DNA of 64,000 nucleotides from Polynucleobacter necessarius (GCF_900096765.1 NZ_LT615228.1:1246669-1310668); one strand, 5' to 3'. Counted from the first letter of the stretch, positions 31,240 to 40,213 are shown. Translations and numbers: made by a program. Notes: a model not told the origin generated them from the sequence alone.

Positions 31240-32271
31240 TTAAATCAATACCTTCAAAATCACATCACGCTTTTGCTCAAGTGTGTAACCAACAGTTCCA
31301 TAAGTATTGAACTCACTACCCCCACTGCTATGCCCAGTAATACTTTCAGCTAGGCGTGTGGGTATGTCGTTTCTTGCTTTCATCCTGTCAATGATTGCGT
31401 GCCTAAACATATGACTCTTAAAGTCAAACTCTTTGAGTGTTTTTTTAATGATTTGAGAACAGCTTGTATTGCCATTGTCCCTTGCATAGTGCGGTACAAA
31501 CCACTCACTGTTTTTTCTTCTCGCAATCTTATAAAGCTCCTTAGCAGCATCTAGTGAAACGCCGCAAAGTGGTACAGCACGAATACTGGATTTTGTTTTT
31601 TTTCTATCACTTAACGCATTTCGTCTTATCCACAAATGCGGAATATCGTGTTCCAGCACACAATCTTCCAATCTCGCAAACAAGGGTTCTGATAAACGAA
31701 ATCCTGTATTGAGTTGAATAAGTGCCACTAACTTATGCGGTGTTGAGTTTCTTAGTAAGCACTCTTTGACTTGTTGGATTAGTTGAGTGGTAATGATTGG
31801 CATTGGACGCTTGTTCTCGCCCTCACCCCTAATCTTCAATGCTCTAAACGGACTTAGCCTGTCTAAATCTAAATGCTTAAATGCCATATTGAGCATAGCG
31901 TTTAGTGTGTTGTTATGTTTGCGAACGCTGGTTGGACTTAAACCTCGTGCAAGTTGATAGTCTCTATATTCAGTTATGTGCCAGTGCTTTAACTCATCTA
32001 AAGTTAAATCACCAAAAAAATCTCTAAAACTACGAAAGTGATAGTTAGCGTGTTTAACAAATGTGGGGCGATGCGAAGAAGTTGCTTCATTCATATAGAT
32101 TTGAAAGGCATCTGTAATCGTTGGCAATTTGCCATTCTTTTGCTTTGCCAGATGCTCGCTAATTACTTTGGCAAGAAACTCTTCTTCAAAGTTTATACCA
32201 TTAACTTTGTTGATTAAGCGTTCAATTTTGTCAAAAACGATTGGGTGGGGTTTTATTACGACAGCTCGCAT
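31240..32271 (-). CDS. Tyrosine recombinase (343 aa)
   Basis: An N-terminal SAM-like core-binding domain (FQIYMNEATSSHRPTF to NTLNAMLNMAF, about 60-160) and a C-terminal catalytic domain. The catalytic Arg is in NTGFRLSEPLF, the H-x-x-R box is HMFRHAIIDRM, the second His is in ITGHSSGG, and the nucleophile Tyr is likely in EFNTYGTVGYT. The frame is intact. It probably acts in integration, excision or inversion within the element. It is flanked at both ends by copies of the element palindrome. Confidence 0.88.
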   Translation of the reverse strand: MRAVVIKPHPIVFDKIERLINKVNGINFEEEFLAKVISEHLAKQKNGKLPTITDAFQIYMNEATSSHRPTFVKHANYHFRSFRDFFGDLTLDELKHWHITEYRDYQLARGLSPTSVRKHNNTLNAMLNMAFKHLDLDRLSPFRALKIRGEGENKRPMPIITTQLIQQVKECLLRNSTPHKLVALIQLNTGFRLSEPLFARLEDCVLEHDIPHLWIRRNALSDRKKTKSSIRAVPLCGVSLDAAKELYKIARRKNSEWFVPHYARDNGNTSCSQIIKKTLKEFDFKSHMFRHAIIDRMKARNDIPTRLAESITGHSSGGSEFNTYGTVGYTLEQKRDVILKVLI

Positions 32272-32310
32272 AGTTTTCCTTATTTAAGTAAAGTTGGATT
32301 GCTCGGCAAC

Positions 32311-32333
32311 GGGTGTCGTTTAAAACGACACCC
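32311..32333. repeat. Element palindrome 2
   Basis: Arms GGGTGTCGTTT and AAACGACACCC around one central A. It sits between the 146-aa gene and the start of the 343-aa integrase. Confidence 0.92.
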
Positions 32334-32341
32334 TTACCTAC

Positions 32342-32782
32342 CTACTTACGAAAACCTGCCTTCAAAGCACTGCTAGCTAATTCAATTTGATTATCTAGTT
32401 CTCCCGCTTCTACCGCTTGCCTAATTGTGGAGAGTGCTTTTACCAACTCGTCAGCACTTGAAACTTCCACGCTGTGCTTGCCTTTAGCCAGCTCAATGAT
32501 TTTTGTTCCGTACTTAACAGACACACAAACCTTACCAGCCTCATTCTTAAACCACCACTCTCTCAACCTTTTATTCACTTCCACGCTTTTGCGTAGTCCC
32601 GTTTCTACGTCCTTAACTGTACGAAATTTCTTTACCGTAAAGCTAGTACCGTCAATGTGACTTTTAGCAAGCTGAATTTGCTCCCAAAGTTTGTTTGATA
32701 GCTTATTGCGTCGAAATACAACTTGTGGAATATGTGCTGGCTTTTTTGCTGTTGATAATTTCAATCCATCTAATGTGCTCAT
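32342..32782 (-). CDS. DUF6641-like protein
   Basis: 146 residues, basic, starting MSTLDGLKLSTAKKP, with a long helical segment (RRNKLSNKLWEQIQLAKSHI), a WWFKNEAGKVCVSVKYG strand pair and a C-terminal helical part. From memory this layout matches DUF6641, small proteins of plasmids and integrative elements. A DNA-related role is possible but unproven. AGGAGA precedes the ATG, and a palindrome copy follows the stop by 8 bp. Confidence 0.6.
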   Translation of the reverse strand: MSTLDGLKLSTAKKPAHIPQVVFRRNKLSNKLWEQIQLAKSHIDGTSFTVKKFRTVKDVETGLRKSVEVNKRLREWWFKNEAGKVCVSVKYGTKIIELAKGKHSVEVSSADELVKALSTIRQAVEAGELDNQIELASSALKAGFRK

Positions 32783-32920
32783 TTTGTTCTCTCCTATAAG
32801 TTAATGGGCACACTTAATTTATTACCAGAATTTCGGTTTGGACAACCTATATTTGCCACCATAAACCAAATAATTCACTTAAAAATAAATGGTTTTATTT
32901 GGTAACGCATAAATAAACGT

Positions 32921-33445
32921 ATGCAAATTACAGCAAATACTATTAGAGACTTTTTGGATAAACAGCAAAAGCACATAACGCACTATGTTGTAACGCATAC
33001 CTATTTCCATACGTATCACAAAGAGGATTGGGAAATTGAGCGTATGCGAGTATCTGCAATTAAAGATATGCGACACGCACGTAATTGTTTTAACAAAGAG
33101 CTTTACGGCAATGGAGCAAAAAGAAAGCCACTTACATATCAACCACTATTAATACCTACATTAGAAGGCACTAAAAACACAAGCAATCCAAAATTAACAA
33201 TTCACTACAACATTTATTTAGGCAACATACCCACAGCATTAACTACGGACGACATAAAGACGTTATGGACATACTGTTGGGTAGAAAAAGCACATCAAAA
33301 AGACAACACATACATTACAGAACCGTTAGCTAACACTCAATCACACTTATTACTTTACGGCACTAAAGAAATGCAATTTGGAAACTTAAGTTGTTGGGAC
33401 TTTGAAAACACTCAAATCCCGTATAACGCACTAAACATTGACTGA
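32921..33445 (+). CDS. Possible replication-initiation-like protein
   Basis: 174 residues, rich in His and Tyr, with a run of aromatic-histidine strands (ITHYVVTHTYFHTYH) and a second strand group (LTIHYNIYLGNIP) followed by a helix and WVEKAHQKDN. This looks like Rep-type or relaxase-like small nucleases, but a clear HUH motif is not visible, so the call is tentative. It is divergent from the DUF6641-like gene. The AT-rich 140 bp between them could hold regulatory or origin sequence. Confidence 0.35.
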   Translation: MQITANTIRDFLDKQQKHITHYVVTHTYFHTYHKEDWEIERMRVSAIKDMRHARNCFNKELYGNGAKRKPLTYQPLLIPTLEGTKNTSNPKLTIHYNIYLGNIPTALTTDDIKTLWTYCWVEKAHQKDNTYITEPLANTQSHLLLYGTKEMQFGNLSCWDFENTQIPYNALNID

Positions 33446-33588
33446 AGTTGTGTTTAGGTAGTTAAACACTAAGCATTGGATGCAATGCTTAGTTATAGTT
33501 ATATGACTATTGGTTGAAATAATGAAAGTCTAACTTAAGCAATGCATCAATAGAATACTGATAGACTGTAAATAATGATAAGGAAAAT

Positions 33589-33999
33589 ATGAATAAAGAA
33601 GAGTTAAGCGTAGTCCTACACAAGCTATCTTTATTAGCTATCAGTGAAATTACAAATAGAACAGTAGATGATGCGGAGTTTGATGAAGGTTTGCTAAGTT
33701 ATGGCAGATGTAGAGTAATAACTGAACCATTACAGTTCATCTCTGTAAAGCCGCCTATGAGTGATGATGAAGGATATAGAGTTATTTTTCAGCTATCACC
33801 TAACTATCTGACACAGCACTACACCTTATGTATTAAAGGTGTGCTACCTGAACTAAAGTGGAAAGTAACATTAGGACAGAAAAGTTTAGGTGTAGTTGAG
33901 TCGTTAGCAAACAGTCAATTTGATTTTGATTTTGTATCTGCTGAAATTGAAGCAATAGATACTGAAGAGTTTTTAGAAACTATTAGAAACTTAAGTTAA
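33589..33999 (+). CDS. Hypothetical acidic protein
   Basis: 136 residues, acidic, no signal peptide or membrane segment. It has a helix-rich N-terminus (ELSVVLHKLSLLAISEITNR), a central beta part and an acidic C-terminus. AAGGAAA precedes the ATG. Family not recognised. It lies convergent to a membrane-protein gene 22 bp away. Confidence 0.5.
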   Translation: MNKEELSVVLHKLSLLAISEITNRTVDDAEFDEGLLSYGRCRVITEPLQFISVKPPMSDDEGYRVIFQLSPNYLTQHYTLCIKGVLPELKWKVTLGQKSLGVVESLANSQFDFDFVSAEIEAIDTEEFLETIRNLS

Positions 34000-34021
34000 A
34001 AAATTCTTTCTGAATAATTTT

Positions 34022-34381
34022 TTACTTGCGACTAATTCCTTGCACAGCAATTTGACCATTAATATCTCTTACTTCGTTCAATATTTGTTGCAGTTGTTGA
34101 TTCTGACCATCTCTATCTAAATTACCTTTATAGTCCGTAATTGCAGATTGATTGTTATCAGTTGAATATTTGATCTTCGCCTGCACCTCTCTTTCAACAG
34201 CGATCCAGTCAATTTCGTTATTAGGCAAATCTCTTAAAATACCTTGCTCCTGTAATTTACTGATGAGTCGCCTTTCTTCATACCTATCAAAAAATAGTTT
34301 TCCTAAAATTACTAAAATTAGTACTGCTGGAATCGCATAAACGAATTTTCTTTTTATGCTCATATTCATATTGTTTCCCAT
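34022..34381 (-). CDS. Single-pass membrane protein, unknown
   Basis: 119 residues: a basic N-terminus, one membrane helix (about 13-29, FVYAIPAVLILVILGKLFF) and a charged periplasmic or cytoplasmic domain with coiled-coil potential (NQQLQQILNEVRDINGQ). It starts 2 bp after the preceding lipoprotein gene, so the two form a pair. An inner-membrane accessory of the element is possible. Confidence 0.5.
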   Translation of the reverse strand: MGNNMNMSIKRKFVYAIPAVLILVILGKLFFDRYEERRLISKLQEQGILRDLPNNEIDWIAVEREVQAKIKYSTDNNQSAITDYKGNLDRDGQNQQLQQILNEVRDINGQIAVQGISRK

Positions 34382-34383
34382 CT

Positions 34384-34819
34384 TTAATCCAAGTTAACTG
34401 GTGATGCGTATATGTAGTCAAACACTTTCACTCCATCAGCCCTAATTGCGGTAGCCAGCTCCTGTTCAGTTCGCCCTGCCATACATCCCCATTGACCTTG
34501 CCACATATATTGATTGACACCTTTACCAGCATCTTCACTAAAAAAGATACATCTAATTGCGCCAATATGAATACCACTTATCTCATCGCCTACTTCAATC
34601 GTTTTTAGAGAATTCAATTCTGTAACTTTTGTTGACTGTGTAACTAAAAGTTCTTGTGTTTTACCAATGTACTTTACAGTGGTATAGGGGCTTAACGTAA
34701 TAGACTTAACCCATTTATCCTGCTGCTCTGGCAATTTAATTTTTTTTTGAAGTTGATTTTCCACAACTAATTAGAGTAAGCAATACCAAAAACATTGCGA
34801 ATACTTTTATTCCGTTCAT
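34384..34819 (-). pseudogene. Lipoprotein gene broken in an A9 run
   Basis: ATG 34819 starts MNGIKVFAMFLVLLTLISC, a lipoprotein signal with the lipidated Cys at 19 or 20, and then stops soon after (KSTSKKN). The remaining 120 residues follow in the next frame (IKLPEQQDKWVKSITLSPYT...). One A fewer in the A9 run at about 34740 would join them as STSKKIKLPEQQ. If the count is right the lipoprotein is truncated and only an unanchored fragment starting from GTG 34764 could be made. Confidence 0.6.
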
Positions 34820-35217
34820 TCAATTAGCCTTTTTATAAATTGGTATCAATGCTTATAAGAATATTAACCGCAATACCGGAATATTAGACATTCAAAACCA
34901 CGCTACAAGCACTCAAAACATTACAGCTAATAGCAATACAGCAGAGAGGTGCTTAAACAGCGTATAGACGCTATACGCAAGTCTGCCCAATTCTGTGGGA
35001 GATAGACGACAAATTCCATAAATAAAACAATGTAATGAAATGCACAAAAGATTACATTTCACGATTACATTTCACCCGAAAAAATACACATCTCATTGAT
35101 TTATGGAAGGATTTTCATTTGATGCACAACTTGCACTACGAGGTAGGAAAAAATAAACAAAGAAAACATACTTTAGACATAGCAAAACTTTGGTTAGGTA
35201 AAAAAAAGGAGAAAACT
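34820..35217. other. Non-coding region before the small integrase
   Basis: It holds a hairpin GCGTATAG-ACG-CTATACGC (34960-34978) and a perfect 13-bp tandem duplication of GATTACATTTCAC (35050-35075). A frame open from 35035 runs into the integrase but lacks family features. The region is AT-rich and may hold the integrase promoter or a binding site. Confidence 0.5.
35050..35075. repeat. Perfect 13-bp tandem duplication
   Basis: GATTACATTTCAC twice head-to-tail (35050-35062 and 35063-35075), upstream of the small integrase. Confidence 0.92.
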
Positions 35218-35802
35218 ATGTCTAAGCAAGCGAAAACACTAAATCAAGCTGAATTACGCAGAGTGCTTGATTACATCGCAACCCGAAAGCACGCACTAAG
35301 AAATAGAGCAATGCTTTTGATTACCCATTTAGCGGGGTTAAGGTGCGGAGAAGTATCTGCTCTTCGCTATAAGGATGTAGTGGATGCTGAAGGCAAAGTA
35401 AGGCATGAAATTCGGTTGACTGGGGAACAAACAAAGGGTGGTACGGCAAGAACTGTATTTATTAGCGAACGACTACGCAAAGAGTTGAAGCAGTACGTTA
35501 CGTTCTTTCGACTATGCAAACTAGAGGATTCAAACGTAAAGTTTTTCTATAGTCAAAAACGGGATAGTGACGGCTTCACTGCAAACACCTGTGCCCAGTA
35601 CTTTCACTACCTATACAAGAAAGCTGGCATTGATGGTGCAAGCAGTCACAGCGGCAGACGCTCATTTGCCACCGCAATCGCTTCGAAGGGTGTCGGCATA
35701 AAGGTTCTACAGAAGCTATTGGGGCACAAAAATATTCAAACTACCAGTGTTTATATCTACGCAAGTGACGATATGCTCCGCAAAGCTGTAGAGCTCGCAT
35801 AA
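35218..35802 (+). CDS. Small tyrosine recombinase (194 aa)
   Basis: The start ATG 35218 has AAGGAG 7 nt upstream; the frame is open further to 35035 without family features. The protein is almost only the catalytic domain: Arg in GLRCGEVSALRY, H-x-x-R in SSHSGRRSFAT, His in LLGHKNIQTT and Tyr in SVYIYAS. Such short catalytic-only recombinases occur on plasmids and integrative elements and in XerD-like resolution. A bidirectional hairpin terminator and a degenerate palindrome copy follow. Confidence 0.85.
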   Translation: MSKQAKTLNQAELRRVLDYIATRKHALRNRAMLLITHLAGLRCGEVSALRYKDVVDAEGKVRHEIRLTGEQTKGGTARTVFISERLRKELKQYVTFFRLCKLEDSNVKFFYSQKRDSDGFTANTCAQYFHYLYKKAGIDGASSHSGRRSFATAIASKGVGIKVLQKLLGHKNIQTTSVYIYASDDMLRKAVELA

Positions 35803-35805
35803 AAA

Positions 35806-35826
35806 AGCCCGCTATAAGCGGGCTTA
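35806..35826. terminator. Bidirectional terminator
   Basis: AAGCCCGC-TATAA-GCGGGCTT, directly after the small integrase and before the convergent ATPase gene, with A/T tracts on both sides. Confidence 0.75.
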
Positions 35827-35837
35827 ATCTACTGCTG

Positions 35838-35852
35838 TTGTTTAAAACGACT
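35838..35852. repeat. Element palindrome 3 (degenerate)
   Basis: GTTGTTTAAAACGAC differs from the core GTCGTTTAAAACGAC at one base. It lies between two convergent genes. Confidence 0.7.
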
Positions 35853-35854
35853 GT

Positions 35855-36553
35855 CTACGCGGCTAGTTTTAGTGGCATTCCATTTTTCCTGTAATGACGC
35901 ACTACCAACTGTCTTGCCGCAAGCATAATTTCACGTGCACTTCCATTGCACATTTCAATAATTCTCAATGCGTCAGTATCTGTCACGTGCGTTACCCCAT
36001 AGTCACAAAGCACTTGCTTAAACTTATCCAACCAAGCTGTAGCGGGAGCCGCATTAAATTCAATGCGTATGCACCTATCTTGCACCCCACGCTCTACTGC
36101 ACTTAGCTTATTAGTTGTAAGAATGAACACATTTTGAAAGCTAGCAATATTCATTGCCGCTTTTAGCGAATCCATTGCCTCTATTCGCAAGTTATCTACC
36201 TCGTCTAATACATAGTAGTTATAGCGATTACAGTAAGGTATAAGTATTGCCTTGTGCTTAATACTTTCAATAATTTTTGCACCGTTATCACCACCTTGTG
36301 AAATATTCACGTAAGTAGCAAAGTTTGCCTGCTCATTGCCAAATGAAAACTCGAACAAATCGGGTAATAGCTTTGCTAATGCTGACTTCCCTGTGCCATT
36401 TACCCCATAAAGCAATATGCCATTCTTACCGCTCGCAGGGAAACCCAATGCTCCACTTACACAGTCTTTAATTACCTCCCTTGCATCTTGTGAATGAAAC
36501 ACAATGTCGTTAATCGTACGTGGTGTATAGCGTTCGTCAAAATCTTTAAACAT
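35855..36553 (-). CDS. AAA+ ATPase, clamp-loader-like
   Basis: 232 residues from ATG 36553, which has AGGAG upstream; the frame is open to 36574. It starts MFKDFDERYTPRTINDIVFHSQ, a clamp-loader/RuvB-like lead, then Walker A GVNGTGKS (about 50-57), Walker B YYVLDEVDN (about 113-121), sensor-1 FILTTNKLSAVERGVQDRC and a small helical lid. It is close to the RFC/DnaX branch of AAA+. It probably serves replication or maintenance of the element together with the gene upstream. The frame is intact. Confidence 0.75.
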   Translation of the reverse strand: MFKDFDERYTPRTINDIVFHSQDAREVIKDCVSGALGFPASGKNGILLYGVNGTGKSALAKLLPDLFEFSFGNEQANFATYVNISQGGDNGAKIIESIKHKAILIPYCNRYNYYVLDEVDNLRIEAMDSLKAAMNIASFQNVFILTTNKLSAVERGVQDRCIRIEFNAAPATAWLDKFKQVLCDYGVTHVTDTDALRIIEMCNGSAREIMLAARQLVVRHYRKNGMPLKLAA

Positions 36554-36581
36554 AAATCTCTCCTTTTTAGACAAAAAAAAA

Positions 36582-36605
36582 GGGCACAGCGTAATAGCTG
36601 TGCCC
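36582..36605 (-). terminator. Intrinsic terminator
   Basis: A 9-bp stem GGGCACAGC/GCTGTGCCC with a 6-nt loop, followed on the minus strand by a T9 tract, 15 bp past the stop of the 262-aa gene. Confidence 0.85.
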
Positions 36606-36619
36606 GAAATGATTACTAC

Positions 36620-37408
36620 TTAAGCGGCGTCTTTAATAGACTGAGATAGTTGTGCGTCATTACTAGCTTTAGTACGCTCTTCTGCTTTCGACTTAATACT
36701 GTCTTTGTTAGCAGAGTAATACGCTGATAACGCTGTATTAATAGCCGTTTCGCTATACGTAACTGCATTTGCTACTAACTCACCGCTTGCCTGCTGTGTA
36801 GCAACAATAACTACCTGCTGCCCAACTTTTCCGCTATCAAGCTGTTTAGCTAACGCTTCCCCGCTTACTTTTGCCAATGACTGCTCTACGACAGTATTTT
36901 TAGCAAGCTCAGCTTTAGCTTTAGTACTTAACGCATTACCTTTAGCTAAGCGTATTTCTTGCACCCCACCCCTGCTTTCAATAAAACCAGCAATTTGTGC
37001 TTCAGTCTTATTTTCAGCAAGTGCCGCACGTAAAACAATGCTGTAAGTGCTTGTACGACGTCTATCAGCACCAAACACACACTTAACAATTTTTGTCAGC
37101 GTATGTGAAGACTTAGCAAACACATAACCTTTTAAGTTAATGTACGTTAGTAAATCTTCACGCATTTGTTTTGCTTTTTCATTGTCTTCCGACATTGAAA
37201 TATACGTACCGTAGCAACGTGCTAACAACTTATACAACTGCTCATTACTTGTACGAGCTACTGTGTTTTCTCACGCTTCTCTATCAAGCACTAACTGCTC
37301 AATGAAGGAAAACTTATAACTATTACTTTTGTTGCTACTGTCGTTTAAAACGACAGTAGTGTTATCAGCAGTAGTTTTAACAGGGTTATTTAACATTTTT
37401 TCGAACAT
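36620..37408 (-). pseudogene. Unknown element protein with an internal TGA
   Basis: The frame from ATG 37408 (MFEKMLNNPVKTT...) is open to 36620 except for a TGA at codon 46 (37271-37273), where GAAGCG-TGA-GAAAAC suggests a former CGA Arg codon. The downstream part (205 residues from TTG 37237) is basic and Ala/Lys-rich, with helices such as MREDLLTYINLKGYVF and a RRRTSTYSIVLRAAL segment. Family not recognised. The position next to the AAA+ gene suggests a partner role. A copy of the element palindrome lies inside the codons TTVVLNDSS. Confidence 0.55.
37335..37359. repeat. Element palindrome 4, inside a coding frame
   Basis: Arms CTACTGTCGTTT and AAACGACAGTAG around one central A. The outer bases differ from those of the other copies yet still pair. 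Confidence 0.92.
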
Positions 37409-37545
37409 TGCAAACTCACTTTCTTATTAAGATAAAAATAAGATGTGTTAATAAAATATCAACCTCATCCATAACGTCTATTTTACTTTTTATCGTTTTT
37501 TTGAGATACTACAAAGCAATTAAATGCAATTTGCTTGTTAATAAA

Positions 37546-38286
37546 ATGACTACAACACCCGTTCATTTCCTTGCTCCTTATCCGCTATTTGGCAAAAAGC
37601 AAAAACCACTCTCCATTGCCTACCAACAACGAAGTCCGTTTTACTGGTGGTGGGAATATTTACGACGCAATAGCGACTACTTAAAGTGTTGCGAAACGAA
37701 TGGTGCCGGCAAGCTAGCAAAACTTTATAAAGAATTTGGAGACGTACGAAACGACGACTTTAAGAAATGGTGAAGTGAAGGCAATAGAGGTGCTTATTTG
37801 TTTGGTGAAAAACGTAGTGCTCTGATTCCAAAAGAACTCAATAGCAAATCGGAATGGGAAGAAGATTGGGATTATCAAAACGTAATGGTTGTGGCATTAC
37901 CACTAACAATGGGCAAAAGGGAATTGCAAAGTAGATTCGCCAAACTACTTAACAAAAGACACACAGCTAAAAGAGGCAGAACTGCTAAAAAATTAGGTAA
38001 GAGTACCGCTAGATTTCCACTCAACCGCAACTACACAATTGAAAGTCTACAAAAGGCATTGGATGTCTATGACTGTTACACGAGGCTAGTTCAGTTGAAT
38101 GGCAAAGCTAAGTTGTGGGAAGTAGGGGTTGAGTTGAGACTTGTTAGAACCGCTATGCCAACTACAGGTGATATAAAGCAAGATATAGCTATTAAACGAA
38201 ATGTAATGGCGGCTACCGTCAAACGCTATCTCAAGCAAGCTGAAACCATCATTGCCAATACTTCGCTAGGTATCTTCCCCAGCTAA
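37546..38286 (+). pseudogene. Unknown element protein with an internal TGA
   Basis: From ATG 37546 (MTTTPVHFLAPYPLFGKK) one frame runs to 38286 except for a TGA at 37771-37773, in FKKW-stop-SEGNRGAYLFGE. A former TGG (Trp) is the simplest reading, because related element proteins carry a WW pair here. The whole would be 246 residues with an aromatic N-terminal part (SPFYWWWEYLRRN) and a basic helical C-terminus (TAKRGRTAKKLGKSTARF, then IKRNVMAATVKRYLKQAE). It is probably a DNA-binding element protein; function unknown. Confidence 0.55.
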
Positions 38287-38360
38287 CCAATGGCTGGTTA
38301 GCAGTCTGTTTATGTTAGTTTTGATGTAAAAGAAACACTTAAACTTTGAATGGAAATTGT

Positions 38361-38815
38361 TATGGCAAGAGCACCTTTTAATGGCAAGCAAATGGTTGAA
38401 GCGGCAGAAGCTGGAGAGCTAACACCCACCCAAGTTCGACAAGCACTGAAAAGAGCAACTGAACTTGGTTTACATAGCTAGAAAGCTAACGGAATACTTA
38501 GTACAAGCTAATGAATTTGCTGATGATGGTGCTCCTAAAGAACTTAGAGAGCGTGTAGCTAAAGGAATTAGCTTGCCTAAAGGTTTGGGCTACCACCCAA
38601 ACCGCACCGAGCAAAAGCTAAGAAGACGAGGGGTTGTAATTACTCTTAACGATATTGCAGTAAATATGGAAATTAGCGACAACTTTAGAAGAATGATGTC
38701 TGCTGGTTACATAGACTACACAACAGAAGCTATTGTTAGAGATTTTCCAAAGTTCTTTAGCGAAGATGCAGTAAATGCTTCTTTAGAAAAATTAAAGAAA
38801 TATAAAAAAGATTGA
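38361..38815 (+). pseudogene. Small helical element protein, frameshifted
   Basis: ATG 38361 gives MARAPFNGKQMVEAAEAGEL...ATELGLHS and stops at 38480; a second frame from 38465 continues VYIARKLTEYLVQANEFADDG...KKYKKD. The helical pattern runs across the junction, so a 1-2 base indel at about 38470 probably split a gene of about 150 residues. No domain recognised. A palindrome copy follows the stop by 8 bp. Confidence 0.5.
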
Positions 38816-38823
38816 TTGAGAGC

Positions 38824-38846
38824 AGGTGTCGTTTAAAACGACACCT
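38824..38846. repeat. Element palindrome 5
   Basis: Arms AGGTGTCGTTT and AAACGACACCT around one central A. Confidence 0.92.
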
Positions 38847-38882
38847 AAACTTCCTTTTATAGACAAACACTCAAATAAAGTG

Positions 38883-39053
38883 CTAATTTTCCTGCAACCC
38901 AGCAATGGGCTGATTAATTGCATTAGATTTTTGAAGGGTCTCAACTTTGTCACCTTTCCACATTGGAAATGTTAAGGCTTCTTGTGGCTTCCCACCGCTA
39001 GCAATAAACAGAACACACAGCAATAATTCTCAACACGAAAAACAAAAAGACAT
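38883..39053 (-). pseudogene. Remnant of a small secreted or lipoprotein gene
   Basis: On the minus strand ATG 39053 opens MSFCFSC and stops at once. Other frames continue a hydrophobic leader (VLRIIAVCSVYC) and then GGKPQEALTFPMWKGDKVET...QPIAGLQEN to 38883. At least one indel is needed. It is too short for certainty, but the leader plus conserved-looking tail fits the small lipoproteins nearby. Confidence 0.35.
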
Positions 39054-39078
39054 AATTGAAATTTAAACTAATGAACCT

Positions 39079-39686
39079 TTATTGAATACCTTTAGAGTCT
39101 ATTTGCTGAGCTTCTAAGAAGAGGTTTTTACTAATGACGCTATACAACTTGTCATAAGGCTCTGCACTTTCTACATCTGATTTATTTGCCCCTTTGCCTC
39201 TTTGAGAAAAATCATTATGGACTAATGATATTCGCACTAAAACACTTTTCTTTTCTTTTAATAGCCTTAGACTTACTTGCGCCATATCAGTACAGGGCAT
39301 TGAATAGCTACTTGAGGCAAACACATTTCCGTTTGTTACTGTAGAACAATTTTGAGTAGTTTTACTAAATGTACCTTTGGTTTGATCATACATAGATCCA
39401 TCCCACTTTAAGTCCATAAATGCATCTTGAATCACATCTGATACTTTTTGTTAAATCGGTTGTCTTAAATTCTCTTGACTGTATCTGCCTGAGCTCGGAA
39501 GCAGACATTTTTGGAATTACCGCATCATCGCTTTGCACCGTCTGTTCGACAGTCTGTTTTTTGGGTGGCGCTACCAGCCACCCCCATTATCCCTTGCAAA
39601 AGAGAGCCAATTATTTCAGCTTGGGCGTAAACGTAAACATTAGTTACAGCAAAGCAAAAGAAGAGCGTCGCAAATATTTTATACAT
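39079..39686 (-). pseudogene. Exported protein of unknown family, broken twice
   Basis: ATG 39686 starts MYKIFATLFFCFAVTNVYVYAQ, a signal peptide. The frame stops in an A6 run (ATQK then TDCRTDG); with one A fewer it continues as QTVEQTVQSDDAVIPKMSASELRQIQ. A second break in an A5 run joins DLTK to VSDVIQDAFMDLKWDG, after which the sequence is open to 39079 (118 residues, SGMPC-like SYSMPCTDMAQV). Both breaks are single extra A residues. The ancestral protein was about 200 residues and presumably periplasmic. It follows the BamE-like lipoprotein gene by 13 bp. Confidence 0.6.
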
Positions 39687-39699
39687 ATTAAATATCCTT

Positions 39700-40109
39700 T
39701 TAAAAACTTGATGAATGCGTCGCAAATTCACGCACATGCTTTTTATCGTTAAATTTAATGACAAGTGTCAAAGTTCTTGATGATCTAACAACTACAGCCT
39801 GACTGGAGTTTGCAACCGCCTCTGTTTCTTGAGATATTTTGTCGTATACCCAAGTTTCTCTTCCACCACTATCAGTGGTAATTATGTTGGGTGAACCAAG
39901 TTTAGAAATAATTTCATCTCCACTAGCGCCTTTTTTTTAACTGTTGCTTGAACTGCCCCAAGCGTTAGTTTATTAGCTTCAGCACTGCGTGAATAGATAT
40001 TTGGTTGAGGTACATAAGCCTGCTGTACATTCTGATAAGGGGCACAGCCGCAGAGGGTAATAGGTACGAGAAAAAAAAGTAAAGTTTGATTTTTGGTGAA
40101 TTTATTCAT
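39700..40109 (-). pseudogene. BamE/SmpA-like lipoprotein, broken in an A8 run
   Basis: ATG 40109 begins MNKFTKNQTLLFFLVPITLCGC, a lipoprotein signal with Cys22 or so. After SAEANKLTLGAVQATVKK the frame slips in an A8 run. With A7 it continues GASGDEIISKLGSPNIITTD then GRETWVYDKIS and ends FATHSSSF at 39700. The GxSxxEIxxxLGxPN...WxY pattern is that of the SmpA/OmlA fold, as in BamE. It was likely an outer-membrane-linked lipoprotein carried by the element. Confidence 0.65.
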
Positions 40110-40213
40110 AATTTTGAAAAGATTCTGATATCTATAATCTATTTTGACTCATAATAACCCAAATAAAGAGTGACTGGAAACCACATTAACCCCAATCACA
40201 ACAAACATTTTGG

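Noticed and set aside
35035..35217. Longer N-terminus of the small integrase
   Set aside because: It crosses a 13-bp tandem duplication and lacks a core-binding domain pattern; ATG 35218 has a strong Shine-Dalgarno.
37271..37773. TGA recoded as an amino acid
   Set aside because: waaF and other intact genes end in TGA, and the two internal TGA codons would need different residues (Arg-like and Trp-like). Simple nonsense mutation is better.
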